The position numbers and the translations under genes are program-made. A stretch of DNA of 64,000 bases, from positions 7,805-71,804 of the forward strand of contig JBBDML010000026.1 in assembly GCA_040878345.1 (NCBI GenBank), written 5' to 3'. Source of the stretch: ZC4RG35 sp040878345. Its GTDB lineage: Bacteria > Actinomycetota > Acidimicrobiia > Spongiisociales > ZC4RG35. Below the pieces are notes generated by a model that was given only the letters and a program-made list of their open reading frames with translations, did no database searches and was not told the origin of the DNA. This document shows, piece by piece, positions 24,800 through 33,049 of the stretch; within the stretch, counting starts at the first letter, position 1; each line of letters starts with the position of its first letter.

Positions 24800-26151
24800 G
24801 CCAGAGCCAGACCCTGGTCCGTCGGGCCACCGAGATCCTCGACCGGCCGATCAGTCGTCGTGGCTTCCTGCGCCGGCTCACTTACGGGGCCACCGCCCTG
24901 GCCGCCGCCCCCCTCGCATACGCCCTGAGACCGGGCACCGCCTACGCCGCCATCTGCCCCTGCTCCGGCCAGGACTGCGATTGCGGATCGACCTGTTGTG
25001 ACGGTTACACCGAGTTCTGCTGCTCGATCACCGGCCAGAACGTGTGCCCCAGCGGCACCATCCCGGCCGGTTGGTGGAAGGCGGATGGCTCGGGGGTGTG
25101 CGACAACGCCTTGGGCCCACAGCCCCGCTACTACCTCGACTGCAACATAACCGACGTCGGGAATTGTCCGGGGACCCTTGCCTGCAACGGCAACGGCACA
25201 TGCTCCGGGAACTGCCAGGACCCCCAGGTCTTCGGGTGCGGTTGTGCCAACGGGGACTGCGGGTTGCGCAAGTCTGGTTGCACCGCTTTCCGATACGGAC
25301 AATGCAACCAGGAGGTGGCCTATGTCGGCCCCATCGTGTGCCGGGTGGTCACCTGCACCGCCCCCTGGATCTGGGACGACTCGTGCACCACCACCTCGGC
25401 GACCGACAACAACACCGCGTTCCACAACGCACCCTGCCTGGGTCAGCCTGCGGCGCTACCCAACACCGGGATCCCCATCGTCGGTGATTGGGAGGGGGAC
25501 GGGGTCATGACCCCTGGCATGTTCGTCCACGGCACATGGCACCTGAGGAGATCCGACGGCCAGCCCAACATCGTCTTCAACTTCGGGAACGTCGGTGACC
25601 TGCCAGTGGTGGGCGATTGGAACGGCGACGGAGTCGACACGCCCGGCGTCTTCCGAAGGGGCACCTGGTATCTGAGGAATTCGAACACCACCGGTGTCGC
25701 CAATGTCTCGTTTGGCTTTGGCGACCCTGGTGATACCCCCTTCGCCGGCGACTGGGCCGGAAACGGGATCGACAAGCCGGGCCTTCACCGGAGATCCGAT
25801 GGTCGGGTCTACTTGAGGAACTCGCATACGACCGGAATCGCCGACATCGACTTCTTCTTCGGGAATCCCGGTGACATCCCCGTGATCGGTGACTTCGACG
25901 GAGATGGGGAGGACACCGTTTCGCTCTACCGGCCCTCCCAGCAGCGCTTCTACATCATCAACCGGCTCGGGTCCAACAACGGCGGCCTGGGGGCGGCAGA
26001 TTACTTCTACAACTACGGGATCCCAGGCGACCGCCCCCTCGCCGGTGACTGGAACGGCGATGGGGTCGACTCACCCGGGGTCTTCCGTGGCGGCACCTTC
26101 TATCTGCGCAACTCCAACTCCACCGGGGCCGCCAACATCGTGTATCAATGA
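24796..26151 (+). CDS. Tat-exported 24-Cys protein with FG-GAP-like repeats
   Basis: 451 residues. The N-terminus carries a twin-arginine signal (SRRGFLRR at 20-27, hydrophobic stretch, AYA cleavage site near 52). Residues 54-214 contain 24 cysteines; CPSGTIPAGWWKADGSGVC and the following YYLDC resemble the methylamine dehydrogenase light chain, but the second tryptophan needed for the TTQ cofactor is not seen at the expected place (GQC instead of IWC). Residues about 222-451 are five repeats of the GDWNGDGVDTPGVFR...YLRNSNTTG type with putative DxDxDG metal loops, including the FYIINRLGSNNGGLGAADY insertion found in the other secreted proteins here. Coupled to MauE-like and MauD-like genes by ATGA overlaps. 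Likely a secreted, disulfide-rich protein of unknown activity. Confidence 0.85.
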   Translation: MSQSQTLVRRATEILDRPISRRGFLRRLTYGATALAAAPLAYALRPGTAYAAICPCSGQDCDCGSTCCDGYTEFCCSITGQNVCPSGTIPAGWWKADGSGVCDNALGPQPRYYLDCNITDVGNCPGTLACNGNGTCSGNCQDPQVFGCGCANGDCGLRKSGCTAFRYGQCNQEVAYVGPIVCRVVTCTAPWIWDDSCTTTSATDNNTAFHNAPCLGQPAALPNTGIPIVGDWEGDGVMTPGMFVHGTWHLRRSDGQPNIVFNFGNVGDLPVVGDWNGDGVDTPGVFRRGTWYLRNSNTTGVANVSFGFGDPGDTPFAGDWAGNGIDKPGLHRRSDGRVYLRNSHTTGIADIDFFFGNPGDIPVIGDFDGDGEDTVSLYRPSQQRFYIINRLGSNNGGLGAADYFYNYGIPGDRPLAGDWNGDGVDSPGVFRGGTFYLRNSNSTGAANIVYQ

Positions 26152-26858
26152 CACCCCTCCTCGTCATCGAAGGCCTCGCCCTCCTGCTCCTGGCCGTGCT
26201 CGTGGTGGGGCTGTTGCGGAGTCACGCCGAGATCCTTCGCTCGTTGCATCAATTGGGGGTTCGGGAGGATGAGGGGCATGCTCATGGCCTGTCCACCACC
26301 CCGCGACCGCGGCTCAACGCCGAAGCCCCGTCGGACCTGGCCGGTCGGACACTGCACGGGTCGGCGGTTCACGTTGGGGTCTCCGGTACCGAGACCATGA
26401 CCCTCCTCGCCTTTCTCTCATCGGGATGCTCGGCATGCATCGGGCTGTGGGAGGACCTGCGCGCCGACCCGACGGCGCAGATGGGTGACACCCGGCTGGT
26501 GGTAGTCACCAAGGGTCGCGAAGACGAGAGCCAATCCCGGCTCGAGGAGCTCGCGCCGCCAGGGGTCACCGTGGTCCAGACCACTCAGGCATGGCACGAC
26601 TACGGGGTCCCGGTCACTCCCTACTTCGTGCTGATCGACGGAGCCGCCGGCGACATCGTCGGTGAGGGCTCGGCTGCCTCCTGGGGCCAGGTCCGCTCTC
26701 TCATGGTCCAGGCCAACGCCGACAAGGCCGCACTCCGGGCCGACAGCTCGGTGGACGACGCCGAGCTCCGTTCCGACGCCGAGCTGCGCAAAGCCGGGAT
26801 CGGGCCGGGCCATCCCAGCCTGTATCCGGAGCGACCTCCGGTGGGGGACGACGGATGA
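26148..26858 (+). CDS. MauD-like membrane-anchored thioredoxin
   Basis: 236 residues. One N-terminal transmembrane helix (LLVIEGLALLLLAVLVVGLL), then a periplasm-side thioredoxin fold with the redox pair Cys94-Ser-Ala-Cys97 (SSGCSACIGLW) and the cis-Pro loop GVPVTPYFVLIDG. It matches MauD, the disulfide enzyme of mau operons. Coupled by ATGA to the Cys-rich gene before it and to a tiny membrane ORF after it. A charged C-terminal tail of about 45 residues follows the fold. Confidence 0.85.
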   Translation: MTPLLVIEGLALLLLAVLVVGLLRSHAEILRSLHQLGVREDEGHAHGLSTTPRPRLNAEAPSDLAGRTLHGSAVHVGVSGTETMTLLAFLSSGCSACIGLWEDLRADPTAQMGDTRLVVVTKGREDESQSRLEELAPPGVTVVQTTQAWHDYGVPVTPYFVLIDGAAGDIVGEGSAASWGQVRSLMVQANADKAALRADSSVDDAELRSDAELRKAGIGPGHPSLYPERPPVGDDG

Positions 26859-26932
26859 CCCCCCAGTTGGTCCTGGCGGGATCGGTCCTCCTGGCGGCGG
26901 CGGCAGGATGGCGGGCGACGTGGTCCCCTTGA
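26855..26932 (+). CDS. Possible 25-residue membrane peptide
   Basis: The ATG overlaps the MauD-like stop (ATGA), and the frame encodes 25 residues: MTPQLVLAGSVLLAAAAGWR then a short tail. It is hydrophobic for one membrane pass. Its coupling and position inside a tight operon support it; it could also be a translational-coupling relic. Confidence 0.5.
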   Translation: MTPQLVLAGSVLLAAAAGWRATWSP

Positions 26933-26941
26933 GGAGAGTCG

Positions 26942-27517
26942 ATGCTTTCGAGCATCAACCCGCTCGGCGAGCGGGCACGCGGGCAGAAGTTCTGGCTGAC
27001 CACCACCTGGTACGTGGTGGGCTCGATCGCCGGTGGGCTGTTGCTCGGGTCCCTGGGCGGCGCCATCGGGTCGTTGCTCCCGGGAGGGCGGTGGAGGCTG
27101 ATCACCGCGATGGGGGTCGTCGCTGTGGCAGCGGTGCTGGAACTGGCGGACAGGGTGCCGCCGTCACTGCATCGCCAGGTGGACGAGGACTGGCTGACCC
27201 GGTACCGAGGCTGGGTCTACGGGCTGGGGTTCGGGGCCCAGCTCGGGTTCGGGCTCGCCACCATCGTCACCAGCGTGTCGGTGCACACCACCGCGGTGGT
27301 GGCCGTCCTCTCAGGATCTTGGTCAAGGGGGGCCTTGATCGGTGGTGTCTTCGGGTTGATGCGGTCGCTGCCCATCCTCTCGGTGCTCAGGGCCGGCGAC
27401 CCCTCGGCGCTGCGGTCGGTGATGCGACGTCTGCAAGGCCGCCTGTCGCTGGCCAAGCTCACCGTGGTGGCCACCCACGCTGTCCTGTTCGCCTTTGCTT
27501 TGATAGCCCTGTTGTGA
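26942..27517 (+). CDS. Polytopic membrane protein of the mau-like cluster
   Basis: 191 residues with about five hydrophobic segments and a Gly-rich first helix (SIAGGLLLGSLGGAIGSLL). There are no cysteines, so it is not itself a thiol relay of the CcdA/DsbD kind, though its position could suggest a partner of the MauD-like protein. The ATG is preceded by GAGGAGAG. Function unknown. Confidence 0.8.
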   Translation: MLSSINPLGERARGQKFWLTTTWYVVGSIAGGLLLGSLGGAIGSLLPGGRWRLITAMGVVAVAAVLELADRVPPSLHRQVDEDWLTRYRGWVYGLGFGAQLGFGLATIVTSVSVHTTAVVAVLSGSWSRGALIGGVFGLMRSLPILSVLRAGDPSALRSVMRRLQGRLSLAKLTVVATHAVLFAFALIALL

Positions 27518-27527
27518 GGAGGACCCG

Positions 27528-27998
27528 ATGCGGATGAAATCACACGGAATCGACGTCGACGTCCCCCAGGGCTGGGATGGGGAGATCTATCGGCGCTCGG
27601 CAGGGATTCGGGCTTTGGGGAACCACGGTGAGGTCAAGACCACCCCGGTGATGCATCTCTCCAACTTCCCACTGCCTGCGGAGCGGGGGGACTACGGGTC
27701 GGGTGCGGTCGAGTCGATGAAGGCGGACAACGTCCTGATCGTGCTCTTCGAGTTCGCCCCCCAGTCGGCGCGATCAGCGTTGTTCTCGAGACCAGGGATC
27801 CCCACCATCACCGCTGAGGACTTCGCCCCCGACCAGATGCAGCGCCCGCTGCCGGGCCAGTCAGGCGTCCAGTACTTCTTCAACCACCACGGTCGGGCTT
27901 TTTGCCTCTATGTGGCCCTCGGCGCCCATGCCCGACGGCGCGAGTTGGTCCCTGAGATCAACCAGGTCCTCGCCTCACTGAACCTCGATCAGGTCTGA
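27528..27998 (+). CDS. Unknown soluble protein at the end of the mau-like cluster
   Basis: 156 residues, no signal peptide or membrane segment. It begins with HGIDVDVPQGWDGEIYRR and ends with a helical ELVPEINQVLASLNL. The pattern of an early 'P-x-G-W' followed by beta strands resembles small lipoprotein/ PsbP-like domains, but I cannot assign a family. A good AGGAGGA ribosome-binding site precedes the ATG. It is followed after 2 nt by the M24 peptidase gene, so co-transcription is likely. Confidence 0.75.
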   Translation: MRMKSHGIDVDVPQGWDGEIYRRSAGIRALGNHGEVKTTPVMHLSNFPLPAERGDYGSGAVESMKADNVLIVLFEFAPQSARSALFSRPGIPTITAEDFAPDQMQRPLPGQSGVQYFFNHHGRAFCLYVALGAHARRRELVPEINQVLASLNLDQV

Positions 27999-28000
27999 GG

Positions 28001-29083
28001 ATGACGGGCCAGGACCGCCTGCGGCGTCTTCAAGAGCTGATGGGAGACCGGGGGGTCGACTTCGCCCTGTTCTCGGTTGGCCCCGACCTCCCCTATCTCA
28101 CCGGTTATCAGGCCAGGGCGTCGGAGAGACTCAACATGCTGGTCGTCCCGGCCCAAGGCGCGCCTCGGCTCCACGTCCCAGAGCTGGAAGCACCTCTGGT
28201 CCACATCGACAATGCCGAATTGGTCTTCTGGAGCGAGACCGAGGATCCGATCGATCTGGTGGCCGATGCCTGCAAGGGGGCTCGCTCGCTCGCCATCGGG
28301 GATCACACCTGGTCGGTCTTCCTGGTTCGCCTGCTCAAGATGCTTGGCGACGTGACCTGGGTCGAGGCCTCGGAGCTGATGCGTCATATCCGCGTCGTCA
28401 AGGAGCCCTCCGAGATCGAGATGCTCCGGGCAGCGGCGCATGCCGTCGACCGCGTCCTGGCCAGGGTGCCGGCCGAGGTCCGTTTCGGTGGCAGATCTGA
28501 GGCGGAGGTGGCCGCCGACCTGCAGAGGATGACGTTGGAGGAGGGTCATGAGAGCGCAGAGTTCGCCATCGTCGGGTCGGGCCCGAACGGGGCTTCGCCG
28601 CATCACCAGCCCGGAGCCCGGGTGATCCAAAGCGGCGATGTGGTGGTTTGTGACTTTGGTGGCACCTGGAGCGGGTACCACTCGGATGTGACCCGGACCT
28701 TTGCGGTGGGAGACCCCGATGCCAGGGCCCTGGAGGTCCATGCCGTAGTCCTGGAGGCCAATGAGGCTGGCCGGGAGAAGGTGGCACCAGGAATCCCCTG
28801 TCAGGAGATCGATCGCGCCGCCCGCAAGGTGGTGGATGCCGCCGGTTATGGCGAGTACTTCATCCATAGGACCGGCCATGGGATCGGGGTGGAGGTCCAC
28901 GAGCATCCCTACCTGGTGGAAGGCAATGACGAGATGCTGGCCCCGGGGATGACTTTCTCCATCGAGCCGGGGGTCTATCTCACGGGCAGATTGGGGGTCA
29001 GGGTCGAGGACATCGTGGCCTGCGGCGAGACCGGGGTCGACGAGCTGAACCGGGCCGACCGGGGTCTTCTGGCAGTGGAATGA
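28001..29083 (+). CDS. M24 metallopeptidase (Xaa-Pro dipeptidase-like)
   Basis: 360 residues: an N-terminal creatinase-like domain (LPYLTGYQARASERL) and a C-terminal pita-bread domain. Metal ligands are visible in VVVCDFGGTWSGYHSDVTRT (two Asp), HRTGHGIGVEVHE (His), TFSIEPGVYL (Glu) and GVRVEDIV (Glu). The active site is complete, consistent with an aminopeptidase P/prolidase-type enzyme. No signal peptide, so cytoplasmic. Confidence 0.92.
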   Translation: MTGQDRLRRLQELMGDRGVDFALFSVGPDLPYLTGYQARASERLNMLVVPAQGAPRLHVPELEAPLVHIDNAELVFWSETEDPIDLVADACKGARSLAIGDHTWSVFLVRLLKMLGDVTWVEASELMRHIRVVKEPSEIEMLRAAAHAVDRVLARVPAEVRFGGRSEAEVAADLQRMTLEEGHESAEFAIVGSGPNGASPHHQPGARVIQSGDVVVCDFGGTWSGYHSDVTRTFAVGDPDARALEVHAVVLEANEAGREKVAPGIPCQEIDRAARKVVDAAGYGEYFIHRTGHGIGVEVHEHPYLVEGNDEMLAPGMTFSIEPGVYLTGRLGVRVEDIVACGETGVDELNRADRGLLAVE

Positions 29084-29132
29084 GATGGGTCTCGGTTTTT
29101 GGTGCTGCCTGGGATAACCTGACGCCCTCCCT

Positions 29133-30575
29133 ATGAAGCGGCTCGCCTCCCTCGCCTTGGTCTTCGCCCTGGTCACCTCGTTGGTGACGTTCGCCCCGCC
29201 CGAGGCCGAGGCGGCAACCAGTGTCGCCACGCTCCAGTCCAAGCTGAAGGCGAGAGGCTTCTACCGGGGCCCGATCGATGGGGCCATGGGTGGCCAGACT
29301 CAGCAGGCGGTGATGGCTTTCCGGAAGGAGATCGGGGCCACCCGGACTTACTCGTGGAGTGACTCACTCCTCGACGAGCTCAACAACTACGCCCGGCCAT
29401 GGGTCCCCTACCGGCTCAACCCGGCTCCCAACCGGGTCGAGATCAACCTGACCCGCCAGGTCATGTACCTGTTCATAGGGGGGACCTACGCACAGGTGTT
29501 CCCCATCAGCTCCGGGAACGGCGAGCCATACACCAACTCGTTCGGGTCTTTCGTCAATGCCAACACCCCGACCGGCAACTTCACCATCCAGCGACATGTC
29601 AAGGGCGAGAAGATCTCCTACCTAGGGAGTCTTTGGAACCCCTGGTACTTCACTGGCGGCTATGCCATCCACGGATCTTCGAGTGTCCCCGCCTTCCCAG
29701 CCTCACATGGCTGCGTCAGACTCACAATGTGGGACAGCAACTGGTTGGAATCACGGCTCCATGTGGGCATGCCGGTCCACGTCTGGCGCGAGCCGTCCGG
29801 GGTGGGCCCCACACTCTCCCCCGGAGGCGCCCTTGGCGTCGGGGGCTCCACCGGCTGCCTCAATGGCGATTGCGACCGGGTGGCTTTCAACGACCGCAGT
29901 GGCCGGTTCTACTTCTGGGATCAGATCACGCACAACCCGGCGATCATGTCGATGTTCTACGGGGTCCCGAACGACCACCCGTTCTCGGGCGACTGGGACG
30001 GCAATGGTGAGGAGACCCTCGGCTTGTACCGGAGGTCCGACGGGTACGTGTACCTCCGCAACACCAACACCCAGGGCATCGCCGACATCACCTTCTTCTT
30101 CGGCAACCCCGGGGACATCCCGATCGCCGGGGACTTCGACGGGGATGGTGTCGATACCGTCTCGATCTACCGACCATCGGAGCAGCGGTTCTACATCATC
30201 AATCAGCTCGGTGCGAACGGCGGTGGCCTTGGCGCCGCCGAGTTCTCATTCGTGTTCGGTGACCGCGGCGATGTCCCCTTCGTCGGGGACTTCGACGGCG
30301 ATGGGACCGATTCCGTGGGTCTGCATCGTCCGTCGACCGGGCAGGTCTATCTTAAGAACAGCCTGACCGGTGGTTTCGCCGACATCCAGTTCACCTTTGG
30401 CAACCCGGGCGACAAGATGGTCGCCGGCGACTGGGACGGTGACGGTGTCGACACGGTGGCGGTCTACCGGCCCCGCTGGGGCGTCCTCTTCATCAAGAAC
30501 TCCCACGCCGGCGGGGGGGCAAACGGCGCCTTCGACGTCGGCTATCTGGAGAGTGTCGTCTCGCTCTCAGGGTGA
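29133..30575 (+). CDS. Secreted L,D-transpeptidase with FG-GAP-like repeat module
   Basis: 480 residues. Sec signal peptide (about 1-27, ending AEA). A peptidoglycan-binding-type domain follows (LQSKLKARGFYRGPIDGAMG), then a YkuD L,D-transpeptidase domain with the HGSSSVPAFPASHGCVRL active site (Cys194). After a short linker comes a Cys pair (C242-x4-C-D...GRF), then four FG-GAP-like repeats to the C-terminus. The enzyme part should cross-link or trim peptidoglycan; the repeats are shared with five other proteins here and may localise it. Monocistronic-looking, convergent with the next gene. Confidence 0.92.
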   Translation: MKRLASLALVFALVTSLVTFAPPEAEAATSVATLQSKLKARGFYRGPIDGAMGGQTQQAVMAFRKEIGATRTYSWSDSLLDELNNYARPWVPYRLNPAPNRVEINLTRQVMYLFIGGTYAQVFPISSGNGEPYTNSFGSFVNANTPTGNFTIQRHVKGEKISYLGSLWNPWYFTGGYAIHGSSSVPAFPASHGCVRLTMWDSNWLESRLHVGMPVHVWREPSGVGPTLSPGGALGVGGSTGCLNGDCDRVAFNDRSGRFYFWDQITHNPAIMSMFYGVPNDHPFSGDWDGNGEETLGLYRRSDGYVYLRNTNTQGIADITFFFGNPGDIPIAGDFDGDGVDTVSIYRPSEQRFYIINQLGANGGGLGAAEFSFVFGDRGDVPFVGDFDGDGTDSVGLHRPSTGQVYLKNSLTGGFADIQFTFGNPGDKMVAGDWDGDGVDTVAVYRPRWGVLFIKNSHAGGGANGAFDVGYLESVVSLSG

Positions 30576-30590
30576 GTCAGCCCACCGGCG

Positions 30591-31940
30591 TCAAGTGCTG
30601 CGGCCCCGCCTGACACGCCTGAGGGTGGGCGGCAGCAGGGCGATCGTGGGGATTGCTATCAAGTACAGGGGATAGGCATAGCGAAACTCCTGCGCCGGCG
30701 TTGTGGCCATCACGTTGAGCAGGTGTGCCACCAACAATGAGGACGGGATGAGGAATCGCCGTCCCTCGGGGTAGAGGGCGAAGAGGACGATCGCCACCAG
30801 TGCGGGTAGGACCACGATCGCCGGCCGCCAGGTCAGCCAGAGAAGGCTGTCGGGCTCGGCCCAGCGCCAGTAGCCGTCGGTCACCGCAAAAGCGCGGTAT
30901 GAGATCGGGTCGCGGCTCAGGCCGACCTCATTGTCCGGGGTCTCGTATGGCGGGCGGTGGAAGTAGGCGTCGTCCGGTTGATCCGGCCAATAGACGAAGT
31001 TGGAAGCACACAGCCGATGATCGAGGACCGTGTCGAGGTCCCTCAGGGCCACCGCGATCTCGAGGGACAGGTATGCCTCGGGTGAAGCCCTCACCGGGCC
31101 CTGGTCGAACTGGGGGTCGAACAGCAGAGGGGTGCTGTCATAACAGTCATAGCGGTCTCGCCAGACGTCCAATGGAGCCACCGCCTCGAGGAGCTCGATG
31201 TCCTCCTCGCTGAAGGTCTCGGGCTCGTCCACGAACGATGCGGCGAGATCAGGGAGAAAGACCTGGGCCGGCTCGATGCCCGAGTCCTGCACGTCCAAAG
31301 CGCCGTAAAGCGGTCCGAGTGTGATGACCACGACGCCGGCAAGGCAGGCGACCACCAGCCCCAGCGACCTCAGCTGCCTTCGGAGGGCCCATCCCAGGAC
31401 GATGGTGGTAGCCAGCACCGTGAGTGGTCCGTTGCCCCGGAACAACCAGATCCCGCTCAAGGAGATGCCGAGACGAGCCATGGTCGGCCAGTGGGCTTCC
31501 CGGGAGGTGTCGGCAGCGATGCCGAGCAGCTCTATCCACGCCCAGAGCATGAAGAGTCCGAAGATCACGTCCTTCCACATGGCCAGGGTGGTAGGGGCCA
31601 CCGCCGGGGAGAGGGCGAGCAACCACATCGCGGCTACTGCCATCCAGGTGGGAGTACCCGCACGGGTCAGCCAATGGGCGGCGTAGACGAACAGGCACCC
31701 GAGAAGCAGCACCTGGAGGAGGGTGATCAGCCCGGGGAGCGCCCCTCCCAGGCTGAGGAGCCCTAGATAGAGGGTGTGGATCGGCGGGTGGTTGCCGTGG
31801 TAGAGGCCGGACTGCGCTTGAGCCCATTGATCGATGGTGTCGGATGAGGCAAAGCCCGGGTACCAGCCGAGCCACCACACCAAGAGGGGAAGCATCGCGC
31901 CCGCGGCGAGGAAATGCCTGGGCAGGGGTTTGGGCGCCAT
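30591..31940 (-). CDS. Polytopic membrane protein, DUF6020/GT-C-like
   Basis: 449 residues with about ten hydrophobic segments. An early YPGFASSDTIDQWAQAQ and HPPIHTLYLG resemble GT-C type membrane glycosyltransferases and DUF6020 proteins, in which an acidic residue after the first helix acts in transfer of a lipid-linked sugar. A large extracytoplasmic loop with cysteines precedes the last helices. Probably modifies a surface glycan; substrate unknown. Confidence 0.65.
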   Translation of the reverse strand: MAPKPLPRHFLAAGAMLPLLVWWLGWYPGFASSDTIDQWAQAQSGLYHGNHPPIHTLYLGLLSLGGALPGLITLLQVLLLGCLFVYAAHWLTRAGTPTWMAVAAMWLLALSPAVAPTTLAMWKDVIFGLFMLWAWIELLGIAADTSREAHWPTMARLGISLSGIWLFRGNGPLTVLATTIVLGWALRRQLRSLGLVVACLAGVVVITLGPLYGALDVQDSGIEPAQVFLPDLAASFVDEPETFSEEDIELLEAVAPLDVWRDRYDCYDSTPLLFDPQFDQGPVRASPEAYLSLEIAVALRDLDTVLDHRLCASNFVYWPDQPDDAYFHRPPYETPDNEVGLSRDPISYRAFAVTDGYWRWAEPDSLLWLTWRPAIVVLPALVAIVLFALYPEGRRFLIPSSLLVAHLLNVMATTPAQEFRYAYPLYLIAIPTIALLPPTLRRVRRGRST

Positions 31941-32068
31941 CAGGCGGTCAGGATATGGGAATGGGTCCGGCTAGCCCGACACACGCCGACCTTTGACCTC
32001 CATGAGGTGTCTCCATGGCGGGGCCGGATCGTGAGAATCGGCTCTGGCCCGACTAAAACCGTCGTCAC

Positions 32069-33049
32069 ATGAGTCGTCCGTCGGTCTCGATCATCCTCCC
32101 GGTGCTAAACGAGGAGGCCCACATCGAGTCGGCGATGGCCGACCTCCTGGCCCAGGACTACGACGGTCCCATCGAGTTGGTGATCGCCGACGGCATGTCA
32201 GGCGACCGGACCCGCGAGTTGGTCGAGGCCAGGGCCTCTCAGGACACCCGGGTGAGGCTGGTCGACAACCCTCAGCGTCGTCAGGCGCATGGTCTGAACG
32301 CGGCGGCAGCGGCGGCTTCGGGAGGGGTGTTGATCCGGGCCGATGGCCACAGCAGATACGCCCCCGACTTCGTCTCAACGTCGGTGAGGGCCCTCGAAGA
32401 TCTCGGGGGTGCCGTCGGGGGCCGCATGAACCCTGTGGGTGACGATCGGTTCAGCGCCGCGGTCGCCACCGCGATGAACAGCGCTCTGACCATGGGCCCG
32501 GCCCGTTTTCATCACGCCACGAGACGCGAGCCGGTGGACACCGTCTATCTGGGCGCCTTCCTGAGGGAGGACTTCGAGGAGTTGGGCGGCCTCCGGGCCT
32601 TTCCCTCGGGGTCCTCCGAAGACGCCGACTTCTATTACCGATGGCGACGCTCGGGTCGTCGAGTCCATGTCGACCCGGCGATCCGGTCCACATACGTTCC
32701 CCGCAACCGGGTGGACCAACTCTGGCGCCAGTACTGGAGGTACGGCCAGGGCAAGACCGAGATGCTCTGGGCGAACGGGCGTTTTCCCTCCTGGCGCCCC
32801 CTGGCACCCCTCATACTGGTGGTGGCAATCGCCACCGGGGTGGCCCTGGGAGCGATCTCAGGGTCTTGGTGGCCGCTGTGGCTGATCCTGGGGGGGTGGG
32901 CGGCAGTTCTGTTGATGGCCGCGGCGGGGGGCGGGAGATGGGCCCACCTGGTGGTGCTGGCCGCTGGCGTCATGCACCTCGCCTATGGATTGGGCGGTAT
33001 ATGGGGCCTGCTCAGGGGGCCGGTCCCGGTTCGTCATCTGAAGGGGTAG
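32069..33049 (+). CDS. Family 2 glycosyltransferase (ExoA/succinoglycan-type)
   Basis: 326 residues. GT2 nucleotide-binding start SVSIILPVLNEEAHIESAM, IADGMSGDRTRELV, the DGHSRYAPDF acceptor-side motif and EDADFYYRWRRSGRRVH, then two to three C-terminal membrane helices. It adds a sugar to a lipid-linked chain at the inner membrane face. Its 3' end overlaps the convergent glycosyltransferase 33012-34205 by 38 nt. Confidence 0.9.
   Translation: MSRPSVSIILPVLNEEAHIESAMADLLAQDYDGPIELVIADGMSGDRTRELVEARASQDTRVRLVDNPQRRQAHGLNAAAAAASGGVLIRADGHSRYAPDFVSTSVRALEDLGGAVGGRMNPVGDDRFSAAVATAMNSALTMGPARFHHATRREPVDTVYLGAFLREDFEELGGLRAFPSGSSEDADFYYRWRRSGRRVHVDPAIRSTYVPRNRVDQLWRQYWRYGQGKTEMLWANGRFPSWRPLAPLILVVAIATGVALGAISGSWWPLWLILGGWAAVLLMAAAGGGRWAHLVVLAAGVMHLAYGLGGIWGLLRGPVPVRHLKG

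Noticed and set aside
24796..26151. A functional methylamine dehydrogenase operon
   Set aside because: No separate heavy chain, amicyanin or MauG-type di-haem protein is present, and the second tryptophan of the TTQ cofactor is not at the expected place. Only the MauE/MauD maturation logic is supported.
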